Below are positions 43,041 to 51,453 of a DNA stretch of 64,000 bases, piece after piece (position 1 is the stretch's first letter; the number at the start of each line of letters is the position of its first letter). This stretch comes from an uncultured Paracoccaceae bacterium (GTDB lineage: Bacteria > Pseudomonadota > Alphaproteobacteria > Rhodobacterales > Rhodobacteraceae). The position numbers were made by a program, and so were the translations under genes. The stretch covers positions 28,970-92,969 of the forward strand of contig CANMAI010000015.1 of assembly GCA_947495795.1 (NCBI GenBank), written 5' to 3'. Below the pieces are notes generated by a model, which was not told where the DNA came from, did not search any database, and worked only from the letters and a program-made list of their open reading frames with translations.

Positions 43041-43763
43041 CTATCGCAACGCAAACTTCATCTTTTTGGCTTTTGGCGCCTGAATATCGAGATGTGCAAG
43101 ATACTTCCTTTCCAGCCCGCGAAAAACAAGCACAAGGCAAAGCGTGATACTCATGTAAAGAGCAGCAGCGGTCAAAAACCCTTCATAGGCAAGATAATAG
43201 CGCGCATTAAGGGTGCGCCCAGCACCCAGAATATCCTGTAAGGTTATGATACTCGCGACGACGGAACCATGGAGCATAAACACAACTTCATTGCCGTATT
43301 GCGGCAAAGCCCGGCGCAAAGCGGAAGGGATCAACACAAGACGTGTCACCTGCCCGGGCGAAAGGCCGAGTGAGCGTGCGCCTTCCAGTTCTCCCTCCGG
43401 CGTTGTCTCAACCGCCCCACGGATGATCTCCGTCGCGTAGGCACCCGAGTTCAACGAGAAGGTTATTAGAGCACACCAGTAGGCTTCGCGCAGAACGGGC
43501 CAGGCGAAGCTTTCTCGCACGGCCTCAAATTGAGAAAGCCCATAGTACACGAGATAAAGCTGAACAAGGAGCGGAGTGCCTCGAAACAGATAAACATAGC
43601 CATTGATGATAGGGGAAAGGACGGGTACGCGGCGTGCCCTGACGATACCAGCAGGTAGTGCGATGCAAAAGCCGATGAGAAGAGAAAGGCCGGTTAACTG
43701 AAGCGTCATCCAAACGCCTTCCGCAAACATTTGCCAGTTTTCCAGAACAAGCTCAACGCGCAT
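43041..43763 (-). CDS. Polar amino-acid ABC transporter permease (HisM/ArtM-like)
   Basis: A 240-residue permease with about five spans. EAA-type loop GARSLGLSPGQVTRLVLIPSALRRALPQYGNE (about residues 132–163) contacts the ATPase. It opens WMTLQLTGLSLLIGFCIALPAGIVRARR and includes YVYLFRGTPLLVQLYLVYYGL, typical of the HisM/QM family. It overlaps the other permease by 11 bp. No ATPase gene follows in the window. Confidence 0.92.
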   Translation of the reverse strand: MRVELVLENWQMFAEGVWMTLQLTGLSLLIGFCIALPAGIVRARRVPVLSPIINGYVYLFRGTPLLVQLYLVYYGLSQFEAVRESFAWPVLREAYWCALITFSLNSGAYATEIIRGAVETTPEGELEGARSLGLSPGQVTRLVLIPSALRRALPQYGNEVVFMLHGSVVASIITLQDILGAGRTLNARYYLAYEGFLTAAALYMSITLCLVLVFRGLERKYLAHLDIQAPKAKKMKFALR

Positions 43764-44439
43764 GGGATCGTACCGCGTAGCGCCGCTCAGCCCAGTTAAA
43801 GCCGGTTGTCGAAACCCATGTAATCAAAAGATAAACAAGCAAAACGAACATGAAGAAAAGGAAGGGTTGCCGCACCGATTTTCCGGCGTCGTTTGCCAAG
43901 CCCACAAGATCTTCCAGCCCGATTACAGATACAACGGCCGTACTTTTCACCAATACCTGCCAAACATTTGCGTAGCCCGGCAAAGCGAAGCGGATGAGCT
44001 GTGGGATGGATATTTTCCAAAGTACCGAAAGAGGGCGCATACCCAAGGCCTTAGCCGCCTCCACCTGACCACGCGGGATCGTTAGATACGCTCCCCGAAA
44101 GGTCTCCGTAAGATAGGCGCCATAGATGAAACCAATGGAAAGGACGCCCGCCCAGAACTTCGAAAGATCCACATACTCCCAGCCAAGCCCGCTGCCAATC
44201 TGGTTCAAAAGCCTCTGACCGCCAAAATAGATGAGCAATATCAACACGAGATCCGGCACACCTCGCACAAGCGAAGTATAGCCAAGCACCACACCCTGCC
44301 CGATCCAACCACCCGCAAGGCGCCCTGCCGCCGCGATCGCGCCCAGTGCTGTCGCAAGCATCAGTGCCAACACTGCAAGCGAAACCGTAACAAGCGCGCC
44401 GCGCAACAGAAGCGGTATGTAGGGAACGAGTTGATCCAT
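43753..44439 (-). CDS. Polar amino-acid ABC transporter permease (HisQ/ArtQ-like)
   Basis: A 228-residue permease. LLLRGALVTVSLAVLALMLATALGAIAAAGRL, TSLVRGVPDLVLILLIYFGGQ, and EAA loop EAAKALGMRPLSVLWKISIPQLIRFALPGYAN (about residues 136–167) are family hallmarks. The start ATG lies only a few bases after the U-run of a strong hairpin that separates it from the binding-protein gene, and no clear Shine–Dalgarno can be seen. Confidence 0.92.
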   Translation of the reverse strand: MDQLVPYIPLLLRGALVTVSLAVLALMLATALGAIAAAGRLAGGWIGQGVVLGYTSLVRGVPDLVLILLIYFGGQRLLNQIGSGLGWEYVDLSKFWAGVLSIGFIYGAYLTETFRGAYLTIPRGQVEAAKALGMRPLSVLWKISIPQLIRFALPGYANVWQVLVKSTAVVSVIGLEDLVGLANDAGKSVRQPFLFFMFVLLVYLLITWVSTTGFNWAERRYAVRSHAR

Positions 44440-44440
44440 A

Positions 44441-44475
44441 TAAAAACCGCGCCTAAGGTTACTCCTCAGGCGCGG
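44441..44475 (-). terminator. Attenuator hairpin between binding-protein and permease genes
   Basis: On the minus strand CCGCGCCT and AGGCGCGG form an 8-bp GC stem around a 13-nt loop, followed by five T and directly by the permease start region. Such a hairpin would give more binding-protein than permease mRNA. Confidence 0.7.
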
Positions 44476-44495
44476 CCCTTCTTGTTCAAGTGCAA

Positions 44496-45245
44496 TCAGC
44501 CACCGAAGATGTCAAAATCGAAGTATTTCTCGTTGATCGTCTGATACTGGCCCGTTCCTCTGATCACTCCGATCGCATGAGAGAAGGCATTGCGCAAATC
44601 TTCTTCACCCTGCCGCACGCCGATCCCAGCACCTACTCCGTGGTACTGCGGGATCGAGTAATTTGGACCAAAGAAGCTGAAACCCGCCCCAGCGTCAGTT
44701 TTCAGGAATCCATCAAGCGTCGCGATACTGTCTGCCATGATCGCATCAACGCGGCCCGCTGAGAGATCCAAATATGCTTCGTCCTGCGTGCCATAAAGCT
44801 TGAGTTCCACGCCGGAGAACTCACCTTCCATGAAATCCTGATGGATCGTACCACGTTGCACACCAACAGTTTTACCTTCAAGATCAGATAGTTCCATACC
44901 CTCCTTTGCAGCGAACTTCGCCGGTGTATTGTAGTATTTGGTGGAGAAATCGATTACCTTCTTGCGCTCATCGGTGATAGACATCGAAGCGATGATGGCA
45001 TCGCACTTTCTCTCCAGCAGGGCTGGGATAATACCGTCCCAATCGGTTTTCACCATCTCGCAACTTTTGCCCATCTCCGCGCAAAGCGCGTTTGCAATCT
45101 CAATATCGAAGCCTTCCACGGCACCACTATCGGTCGTGTAGGAGAACGGGGGGTAGGCCCCTTCCACACAGATATTCAAATCCGCCGCAATTGCGGAACC
45201 GGCAAAACTCACCAACATCAGCGCGCCATAAATCGGTTTCATCAC
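44496..45245 (-). CDS. Periplasmic polar amino-acid-binding protein of ABC transporter
   Basis: A 249-residue SBP family 3 protein. Signal peptide to about residue 20 (MLVSFAGSAIAA). Core motifs LNICVEGAYPPFSYTTDSGAVEGFDIEIANALCAEMGKSCEMV (about 23–65) and IIASMSITDERKKVIDFSTKYYNTPAKF (about 84–111), with the Arg of the ITDERKKVIDFS loop as amino-acid carboxylate ligand. Histidine, arginine or lysine/ornithine class by resemblance. It is the promoter-proximal gene of the transporter. Confidence 0.92.
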   Translation of the reverse strand: MMKPIYGALMLVSFAGSAIAADLNICVEGAYPPFSYTTDSGAVEGFDIEIANALCAEMGKSCEMVKTDWDGIIPALLERKCDAIIASMSITDERKKVIDFSTKYYNTPAKFAAKEGMELSDLEGKTVGVQRGTIHQDFMEGEFSGVELKLYGTQDEAYLDLSAGRVDAIMADSIATLDGFLKTDAGAGFSFFGPNYSIPQYHGVGAGIGVRQGEEDLRNAFSHAIGVIRGTGQYQTINEKYFDFDIFGG

Positions 45246-45327
45246 TCATCTCCCGTTACAAAAATCGTCCGCGAAAACGTGAACGACACATGCGGCCCCG
45301 TCAAGGGGAACCGCACGGCAGAACCGC

Positions 45328-45705
45328 TCAAAGAAACAGGGTATGGAGAGCTGCCACCAACCCAACTGCTGCCAAAACAGGCAAAATTGCTGCGTGAATT
45401 GGATATGGTCCGGCGATGTACTGTCCAGTCGTCAAAGCTGCAACGATCACTACGGAGAGCACAAGACCAGTTGTTCCACCACCGCCAGTGACAATCGCGA
45501 TCATTCCACCGGCAAGTACAGCCAGAACCATCCACCCGCCGAGCAGCCCCAAGGAAAGCCCTGCAATCAAAACAGAGGCAAGTACCATCCATGCCGTCAG
45601 CGCACCCCGCCCCCATTCTCCAGGCGCGTTTCCCATAAGCGTTAGGCCGAGAAATACCAGAGCTGGCAAGACCAGAACAACAATTCCAACCAATGTTGTA
45701 AACAT
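45328..45705 (-). CDS. Hypothetical multi-pass membrane protein
   Basis: A 125-residue protein made of about four hydrophobic helices (TLVGIVVLVLPALVFLGLTL, LTAWMVLASVLIAGLSLGLL, GWMVLAVLAGGMIAIV, IHAAILPVLAAVGLVAALH). No charged functional motif. It is divergent from the DUF900 hydrolase. A GTG one codon earlier is a possible start. Confidence 0.65.
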   Translation of the reverse strand: MFTTLVGIVVLVLPALVFLGLTLMGNAPGEWGRGALTAWMVLASVLIAGLSLGLLGGWMVLAVLAGGMIAIVTGGGGTTGLVLSVVIVAALTTGQYIAGPYPIHAAILPVLAAVGLVAALHTLFL

Positions 45706-45771
45706 CACATAACCCCCGTCGATCCAGAAGTAGACTTCGCGCCAGTTGCGGCTTTAACGATGGGGGACAGT

Positions 45772-46881
45772 ATGGCTGAGATTTTCTTCGCAACCAATCG
45801 CGACGTCAAATACGAGACATCCAAGAATTCCAATAATTTCGGCACGCGCTTCAATGAAGGCGGGCCACAGATGTTTCGGCTGGGCCGGACCGAGGTGGAG
45901 CTCAAAGGTGATCCATTGGATGACGATGCATGGGAGGTTGGCCGCACAGACCTTTATTCCGAAACATTAAATTCCCGCCAAAAAGGCGGGGCAAAGCTTG
46001 GCTCTGCCGCGATGTTTGCCGATCTCCGCCAGATCCTGAAGGAAAAGAACCGAGATGTGATCATCTACATCCACGGTTTTGCCAATGATTTCCAAAATAC
46101 GGCCAAGAGGACTGCAGCGCTTGAGCACCTCTATGGCGACAGTGGAAAGTCGGCAATTGTGGTAGCCTTTTCCTGGCCCTCAAACGGCAAAGTCTTCGGC
46201 AGCTACAATTATCACTCCGACAGGGACGATGCCTCCCTTTCCGGCGTGGCCATGGCACGTACGCTGATGAAACTGGTGGAATTCCTGCAGCATCTGCGCG
46301 CCGAGGACCGTCAGGTGATCATCGATGCTCAGCGTGAGGGGCGCGTTCCGGATGAGGAGGAACTCAAGCAATGTAACCGCTCCATCCATATCGTTGCACA
46401 CTCTATGGGTAACTGGGCCTTACGCCATGCCGTGAACCGGTTTGCAGAGTTGAATGAAGGGCGGATACCGCGCATCGTGGACCACTGCTTCCTGATGGCT
46501 GCTGACGATGATGCGGACAGTCTGCGAGAAGAGCATAAACTCGCGAAACTTTTGAAGCTTGCAAACTATGTTCATGTTTATCATGCGCGCGATGACCGTG
46601 CGCTTGAAGTGAGTGACTCCACCAAGGGCAACCCGAACCGGATGGGCGCACATGGACCGGAAAACCTGGATTTGCTCGACGAACGGGTGATTGCGATCGA
46701 TTGTCAGGACGTAAGTGGCACAAGCATCAGCCACGGGCGGCATCAATACTACAGGCTCCGCAAAGAGGTGATTACCGATGTGGTGGCAACACTGGCGGGC
46801 GTGCCGCAAGACGGCCGTAAAAACAGAGTGGCCACACGCCCCGGCCGCAGCTGGCGTATTCTGGACGGCAAGATCGTTTGA
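45772..46881 (+). CDS. DUF900 alpha/beta-hydrolase
   Basis: A 369-residue hydrolase-fold protein. N-terminal AEIFFATNRDVKYE is a common DUF900 opening. VIIYIHGFANDFQNTAKRTA (about residues 96–115) supplies the oxyanion region, SIHIVAHSMGNWALRHAVNRF (about 204–224) carries nucleophile Ser in HSMGN, and HGRHQYY near the end offers the catalytic His. ATG 45772 follows GGGGGACAGT; an ATG 12 bp upstream is less well placed. Esterase/lipase-like, substrate unknown. Confidence 0.88.
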   Translation: MAEIFFATNRDVKYETSKNSNNFGTRFNEGGPQMFRLGRTEVELKGDPLDDDAWEVGRTDLYSETLNSRQKGGAKLGSAAMFADLRQILKEKNRDVIIYIHGFANDFQNTAKRTAALEHLYGDSGKSAIVVAFSWPSNGKVFGSYNYHSDRDDASLSGVAMARTLMKLVEFLQHLRAEDRQVIIDAQREGRVPDEEELKQCNRSIHIVAHSMGNWALRHAVNRFAELNEGRIPRIVDHCFLMAADDDADSLREEHKLAKLLKLANYVHVYHARDDRALEVSDSTKGNPNRMGAHGPENLDLLDERVIAIDCQDVSGTSISHGRHQYYRLRKEVITDVVATLAGVPQDGRKNRVATRPGRSWRILDGKIV

Positions 46882-46895
46882 TCAAGAGGTCTCCT

Positions 46896-47426
46896 TCAGA
46901 AATACTCAGGCACTGTCCCGGGGGCAGCGCTCATCTCCAGCAATTCAGTAACATAGTCGGCAACGGAGCGAAAACACATGATTTCGAACTGGGCCTCCTG
47001 CGGCATCCAGAACGCGGCCGCAACCTGAGCCAAACGTGTGCGCCGGATTTGCCCGGGCTGAAAGGCTTCGCGCGAAAGATCCACTGGTGCAAGCTTGGCC
47101 AAAACCTCTCGCGATCGTTTGCCCTTTAGGCTGAAGAGCACGCGCGCATCGGTTACGTTCGCTACGACGGCAGGCGCACGCCTGAGCATTTCATCTGCTG
47201 TTTCAATCGCCGCGCTTACATCTTCTACAGGAAGCATTAACAACACTTCATCCGCTGCCATCCAGGCAAGCCCCATCTCGCCGCTCAACCGGATCTCGCG
47301 TTGGCTCGGAAAACTGAGGCCCGTTATCTTCACAGCAACATCCTGGAAGTCTTGATCGGCAAGATCCCCTTTCAGCGTGATCATTCCGCGCGAATTCAGC
47401 CGGGCAACTTGCACAGTTTCAGACAT
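46896..47426 (-). CDS. soxG: Sarcosine oxidase gamma subunit
   Basis: A 176-residue SoxG. LNSRGMITLKGDLADQDFQDV and GLAWMAADEVLLMLPVEDV (about residues 55–73), then ARVLFSLKGKRSREVLAKLAPVDLSREAF (about 94–122) and RTRLAQVAAAFW are family features, related to the GcvT-type folate-binding fold. Start ATG 47426 overlaps the soxA stop by 8 bp. Last gene of the sox cluster. Confidence 0.92.
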   Translation of the reverse strand: MSETVQVARLNSRGMITLKGDLADQDFQDVAVKITGLSFPSQREIRLSGEMGLAWMAADEVLLMLPVEDVSAAIETADEMLRRAPAVVANVTDARVLFSLKGKRSREVLAKLAPVDLSREAFQPGQIRRTRLAQVAAAFWMPQEAQFEIMCFRSVADYVTELLEMSAAPGTVPEYF

Positions 47427-50400
47427 TCTGGCGCTCTCCATCTTTATCAAGAAACACCGGATCGACCACCCGTGCTCGGATGGTCACACCCTTATCCACC
47501 GGGAAATCCAGCACTTCACCCATCCGCCGGGAACCGCCATTGATCAACCCCATCGCAATGGAACGTTCGAGGGTTGGCGAATGGTAGGTGGACGTCACAT
47601 GCCCGAGCGTGCGGGCCGCGCCATAAGCATTTAGTCCCGGCTCCACCGCGTGCGCGCCATCCGGCAAAAGGGCCCCGGGATCCAGCGTTTCCAGCCCAAC
47701 AAGTTGTTTCCGTTCGGAATCCTGAAAGTGGCTTCGCTCCTGTGCACGTTTGCCAATGAAATCTGTCTTCTTCTTTGAAACGGCCCAACCAAGGTTCAGG
47801 TCCTGCGGTGTCACCGTTCCATCCGTCTCGTCCCCGATCATGATAAAGCCCTTCTCGGCACGCATTACATGCAGCGCTTCGGTTCCATACGGCATAATGC
47901 CGTGGGGCTCTCCCGCCGCAAGGCACGCCTCCCAGAAGGCGAGCCCATGCCCTGCCGGCAACGCAATCTCGTAAGAAAGCTCTCCGGAAAACGAAATCCG
48001 GTACACCCGGACCGGTACGTCGCCCAGGAGCCCATCCCTAAAGCCCATGAAAGGCAGCGCATCCGGGCTCACGTCCATGCCGCCCAGTGTTTCCAACACA
48101 GCGCGCGCTCTCGGCCCAACAACGGCCACTTGCGCAAACTGTTCGGTAAGGTTCACACAATGCACCTTCAGGTCCCACCATTCGGTCTGAAGCCACTCCT
48201 CCAGCCAGCCATAGACACCATCCGATCCGCCAGATGTTGTATGAAGAAGAAAGCTATCTTCTGAAAGCCGAGCTACCACCCCATCATCAAACAGAAACCC
48301 GTTCTCCGTGCACATCAAGCCGTAGCGGCACCGACCGACCTTCAGAGTGGACATCATGTTGGTATAGATCAGATCGAGAAATATCGCGGCATCCGGCCCT
48401 TTGACAAGAATTTTGCCAAGTGTGGAGGCATCCAACAGACCGACGGCGGTGCGGGTATTCAGGATCTCTCTGGTCACAGCCTCGGAAACGCTCTCGCCAG
48501 CACCTCTGTAAGTGTAGGGTCGCCGCCAATCAGCTACCGGCTCCCAGTGCGCACCGTTCTCATCATGCCAGCCGTCCATTGGAGTTTTGCGGATGGGCTT
48601 GAACAGGCCATCGCGCGCCTCGCCGGCAATCGCGCCCATTGAAATGGGTGTGTATGGCGGGCGAAACGTCGTCGTGCCCGTCTGTGGGATAGGCTGGCCG
48701 AGAGCATCCGAAAGGATCGCCAATCCATTAATATTACTCAGCTTCCCCTGATCGGTCGCCATGCCGAGAGTGGTATAGCGTTTGGCATGTTCTACACTCT
48801 CAAAACCCTCTTGTGCCGCAAGCTGCACATCGGAAACCTTTACATCGTTCTGATAATCCAGAAACGCCTTTGAGCGGAGCTTGTATCCAGCCCCCTGCGG
48901 CATCCGCCAAACGGGCGCGACCGGTTCTTCCGCTGGCACTACCGCTTTGGGAGCGCGGCCTGAAGCAGATCCCCCCAAAGCGGCAACAGCGTTTTTCCCG
49001 GCGTCCAGCGCATCTGCCAGCGCGACATTGGCTTGCAGCGCACCTGAGGCTGCACCGGCAGTGATCACAAAACCTTCTCCGCCCGCACCGGTTGGAGGGC
49101 GTTTCGCGTCCGGGCGAAACAGTGCCTGACCCTCATCCCAGAGTAATTTGCCTCCGCAGTGGGACCACAGATGAACAACAGGAGACCAACCACCAGACAT
49201 GGCCACACAATCACAGGATATTGCTTCCAGCACGGCCCCTTCGCCCGCCTGTGCGCATACCTCCACAGCCTCAACACCGGTAGTTCCCTTTACGGAGGCA
49301 ATTCCCCGACCTGTTTCCACACGCAGGCCGGCCGCGCGGGCTGCCTCCGGCAGCGCTCCAGTCGCCTCGGTTCGCGCATCAAGCACAGCAGGAACAACAA
49401 GCCCGGCGGCATGCAGTGCCATAGCTGTTCGATAGCCATCGTCGTTGTTTGTAACAACCACAGTACGATCACCGGGACTGACACCGTACAGAGCCACATA
49501 GTCGCGCACAGCGGCGGCCAGCATCACACCCGGCACATCATTGCCCGCAAAAGAAAGGGGCCGTTCGATGGCGCCTGTTGCGGTGATCACCTGCTTCGCC
49601 CGGATTCGCCAAAGCCTGTGGCGCGGGCCGGTGCTGCTCAACTCATGATCGCCCAATCGCTCATACGCAAGAACATACCCATGATCGTAGACACCTGCCC
49701 CCATCATCCGCGTTCGCAGGGTCACCCTTTCCATGCTTTCCAAAGCGGCAACCTCTGAAGCAACCCATTCGGGACCGTTATTCCCGTCGACCTCCAGTTC
49801 ATCAACCAACGCGCGGCCGCCGAAGGCTTGTGTCTGCTCGCACAGCAAAACCTTGGCACCGGCTTCACCAGCCTGTCGTGCCGCTGCAAGCCCCGCCATG
49901 CCTCCGCCGATAACGAGCACATCAACTGTCGCGTAAAAATACTCGTAGCGATCCGCATCCTTCTCGACAGGCGCAGCTCCAAGGCCCGCAGATTGCCGAA
50001 TAAACGGCTCAAATACATGTTTCCAGGCAGATCGCGGGTGCATGAAGGTTTTGTAGTAGAAACCCGCTGGAAAAAGGTGGGACAGCTTGGAATTAATGGC
50101 TCCAACGTCGTATTTCAGGCTTGGCCAATGGTTCTGGCTCCGCGCCTCCAACCCTTCAAAAAGCTCAGTCGTCGTGGCACGCTGGTTCGGCTCTGCGCGT
50201 GCACCTTTGCCAAGGTTCACGAGTGCATTGGGTTCCTCCGCTCCAGAGGCTACGATACCTCGTGGACGGTGGTATTTGAACGAACGCCCGATAAAGCTTT
50301 CCCCATTGGCCAGAAGTGCAGAGGCCAGCGTGTCTCCCTTGAATCCTCGCAGTCTTGACCCGTTGAACGTAAATTCAACTGGCACGTCCCGATTAATCAG

Positions 50401-50430
50401 AAGTCCGCCAATGGCAAGCCGGGTGCTCAT
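47419..50430 (-). CDS. soxA: Sarcosine oxidase alpha subunit
   Basis: A 1003-residue protein of the heterotetrameric sarcosine oxidase, which demethylates sarcosine to glycine with formation of 5,10-methylene-THF. Order of domains: 2Fe-2S-like Fer2_4 (about residues 15–100, without the cluster cysteines), NAD(P)-binding Rossmann VDVLVIGGGMAGLAAARQAGE (about 168–188), FAD/NAD domain, and C-terminal GcvT-type THF-binding domain (RRPYTYRGAGESV to VRARVVDPVF). Coupled by ATGA to soxD. Confidence 0.96.
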   Translation of the reverse strand: MSTRLAIGGLLINRDVPVEFTFNGSRLRGFKGDTLASALLANGESFIGRSFKYHRPRGIVASGAEEPNALVNLGKGARAEPNQRATTTELFEGLEARSQNHWPSLKYDVGAINSKLSHLFPAGFYYKTFMHPRSAWKHVFEPFIRQSAGLGAAPVEKDADRYEYFYATVDVLVIGGGMAGLAAARQAGEAGAKVLLCEQTQAFGGRALVDELEVDGNNGPEWVASEVAALESMERVTLRTRMMGAGVYDHGYVLAYERLGDHELSSTGPRHRLWRIRAKQVITATGAIERPLSFAGNDVPGVMLAAAVRDYVALYGVSPGDRTVVVTNNDDGYRTAMALHAAGLVVPAVLDARTEATGALPEAARAAGLRVETGRGIASVKGTTGVEAVEVCAQAGEGAVLEAISCDCVAMSGGWSPVVHLWSHCGGKLLWDEGQALFRPDAKRPPTGAGGEGFVITAGAASGALQANVALADALDAGKNAVAALGGSASGRAPKAVVPAEEPVAPVWRMPQGAGYKLRSKAFLDYQNDVKVSDVQLAAQEGFESVEHAKRYTTLGMATDQGKLSNINGLAILSDALGQPIPQTGTTTFRPPYTPISMGAIAGEARDGLFKPIRKTPMDGWHDENGAHWEPVADWRRPYTYRGAGESVSEAVTREILNTRTAVGLLDASTLGKILVKGPDAAIFLDLIYTNMMSTLKVGRCRYGLMCTENGFLFDDGVVARLSEDSFLLHTTSGGSDGVYGWLEEWLQTEWWDLKVHCVNLTEQFAQVAVVGPRARAVLETLGGMDVSPDALPFMGFRDGLLGDVPVRVYRISFSGELSYEIALPAGHGLAFWEACLAAGEPHGIMPYGTEALHVMRAEKGFIMIGDETDGTVTPQDLNLGWAVSKKKTDFIGKRAQERSHFQDSERKQLVGLETLDPGALLPDGAHAVEPGLNAYGAARTLGHVTSTYHSPTLERSIAMGLINGGSRRMGEVLDFPVDKGVTIRARVVDPVFLDKDGERQNV

Positions 50431-50750
50431 TGGTTCAACTCCCACTCGGGTCGCCGCAGCTTGATCGTGTCTATCACTTCCTTAGGAACATTGGCAGTTT
50501 GTGCAGTGTATGTGCAAAACACCTCAAGCGTCACCGTACATCGAGCGGCATGGAACCACTTTCCGCAGCCGAAAGCGTGGCGCCATCGCTCAAAATGTAC
50601 CCCTTTCGGATTCTTCCGCTGAAAGAGATAATCCCGAAAGGCCGCGTCCTCCGAACCCGGCCCTTCCCTCTTGAGATGCGCCTCTCCTCCAGGAGTAAAC
50701 TCCGTTTCTTCAGCGGACACTCCGCAGCAGGGACACGATAAGATCAACAT
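50427..50750 (-). CDS. soxD: Sarcosine oxidase delta subunit
   Basis: A 107-residue zinc-binding SoxD. LSCPCCGVSAEETEF at the start supplies cysteines 6, 8 and 9, and GCGKWFHAARC (about residues 71–81) gives the other ligands. YLFQRKNPKGVHFERW is the family hallmark. GGAGGGCC precedes ATG 50750. Normally preceded directly by soxB, here by a 700-bp gap. Confidence 0.95.
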   Translation of the reverse strand: MLILSCPCCGVSAEETEFTPGGEAHLKREGPGSEDAAFRDYLFQRKNPKGVHFERWRHAFGCGKWFHAARCTVTLEVFCTYTAQTANVPKEVIDTIKLRRPEWELNQ

Positions 50751-51133
50751 GGTAAGGCCCTCCGGCCACGATGGTATGGGGCTTTTGGCAACTGATGGAT
50801 GCAAACTGATTCGTTCAACTTCGGCGGAAAGATGCCGAGAAAGGTGACCGTTAAGACAAGGCAAGCACGTATTGACGTGAACGTAAGGTTGCGTCCGCTA
50901 ACAGCACTTCTCCCCGAACTCTCCCACCGTGAATTCCAAAAATCGTTATAAATATCAGTCGGTTTTAGATCCCATATAGTTAAATGAATACAACTCGGGA
51001 TGGACCGCAATTTCTTCAAAATCAATTTAAGCAGTCTGTAACTTTTAACACACCCTTCACCACAGACTTGTGTCATAATAGGGGCAGTAATAAGTTGACT
51101 AACGTAATCATGCCACTTCGTGGGGGCGGAGAA
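50751..51133. other. Intergenic between soxD and the divergent small gene
   Basis: AT-richer than the flanking genes and without a supported frame. It must hold the promoter of soxDAG (minus) and of the small gene (plus). Two long minus-strand frames that cross it have frameshifted, basic, low-quality sequence and are judged shadows. Confidence 0.4.
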
Positions 51134-51367
51134 ATGACGACAGAGACAATTAAAGAAGATCTGATCGCGGCGTCTGAAGCCAGCAAGGAATTTATCGCTG
51201 AGTTCTTTTATGCGCCGATCGGGATCGAAGCCTCGCCGATGCTGACTAGTGTCACGCTTTACGGTCTCCTGGCTGTAATCGCCTTTGCGCTCTACCGGAT
51301 CTCCAAGCCGGCACCGCAACCGAGATACCGAAAGCCGACGGAATATGATTACGGGCGAAATTCGTAG
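51134..51367 (+). CDS. Small single-span membrane protein inside the sox cluster
   Basis: A 77-residue protein MTTETIKEDLIAASEASKEF..., with an acidic amphipathic N-terminus, one transmembrane segment (SVTLYGLLAVIAFALYRI, about residues 36–55) and a basic C-terminal tail. GGCGGAGAA precedes ATG 51134, and a strong terminator follows. Transcribed opposite to soxB and soxD. No family recognised. Confidence 0.6.
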   Translation: MTTETIKEDLIAASEASKEFIAEFFYAPIGIEASPMLTSVTLYGLLAVIAFALYRISKPAPQPRYRKPTEYDYGRNS

Positions 51368-51398
51368 CGCCCGCAAATCGTTCCAAATCACCACCGGG

Positions 51399-51430
51399 AA
51401 CGCAGCCTTCGTGGCTGCGTTTTCCGTTTT
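51399..51430 (+). terminator. Intrinsic terminator after the small sox-cluster gene
   Basis: AACGCAGCC, a TTCGT loop, GGCTGCGTT, then TTCCGTTTT. A 9-bp stem with UUCG-type tetraloop, 32 bp past the stop. It also lies 24 bp from the soxB stop and may serve it on the other strand through the AAAACG side. Confidence 0.8.
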
Positions 51431-51453
51431 AGGTTCCAAAGCACCCTGCAACA

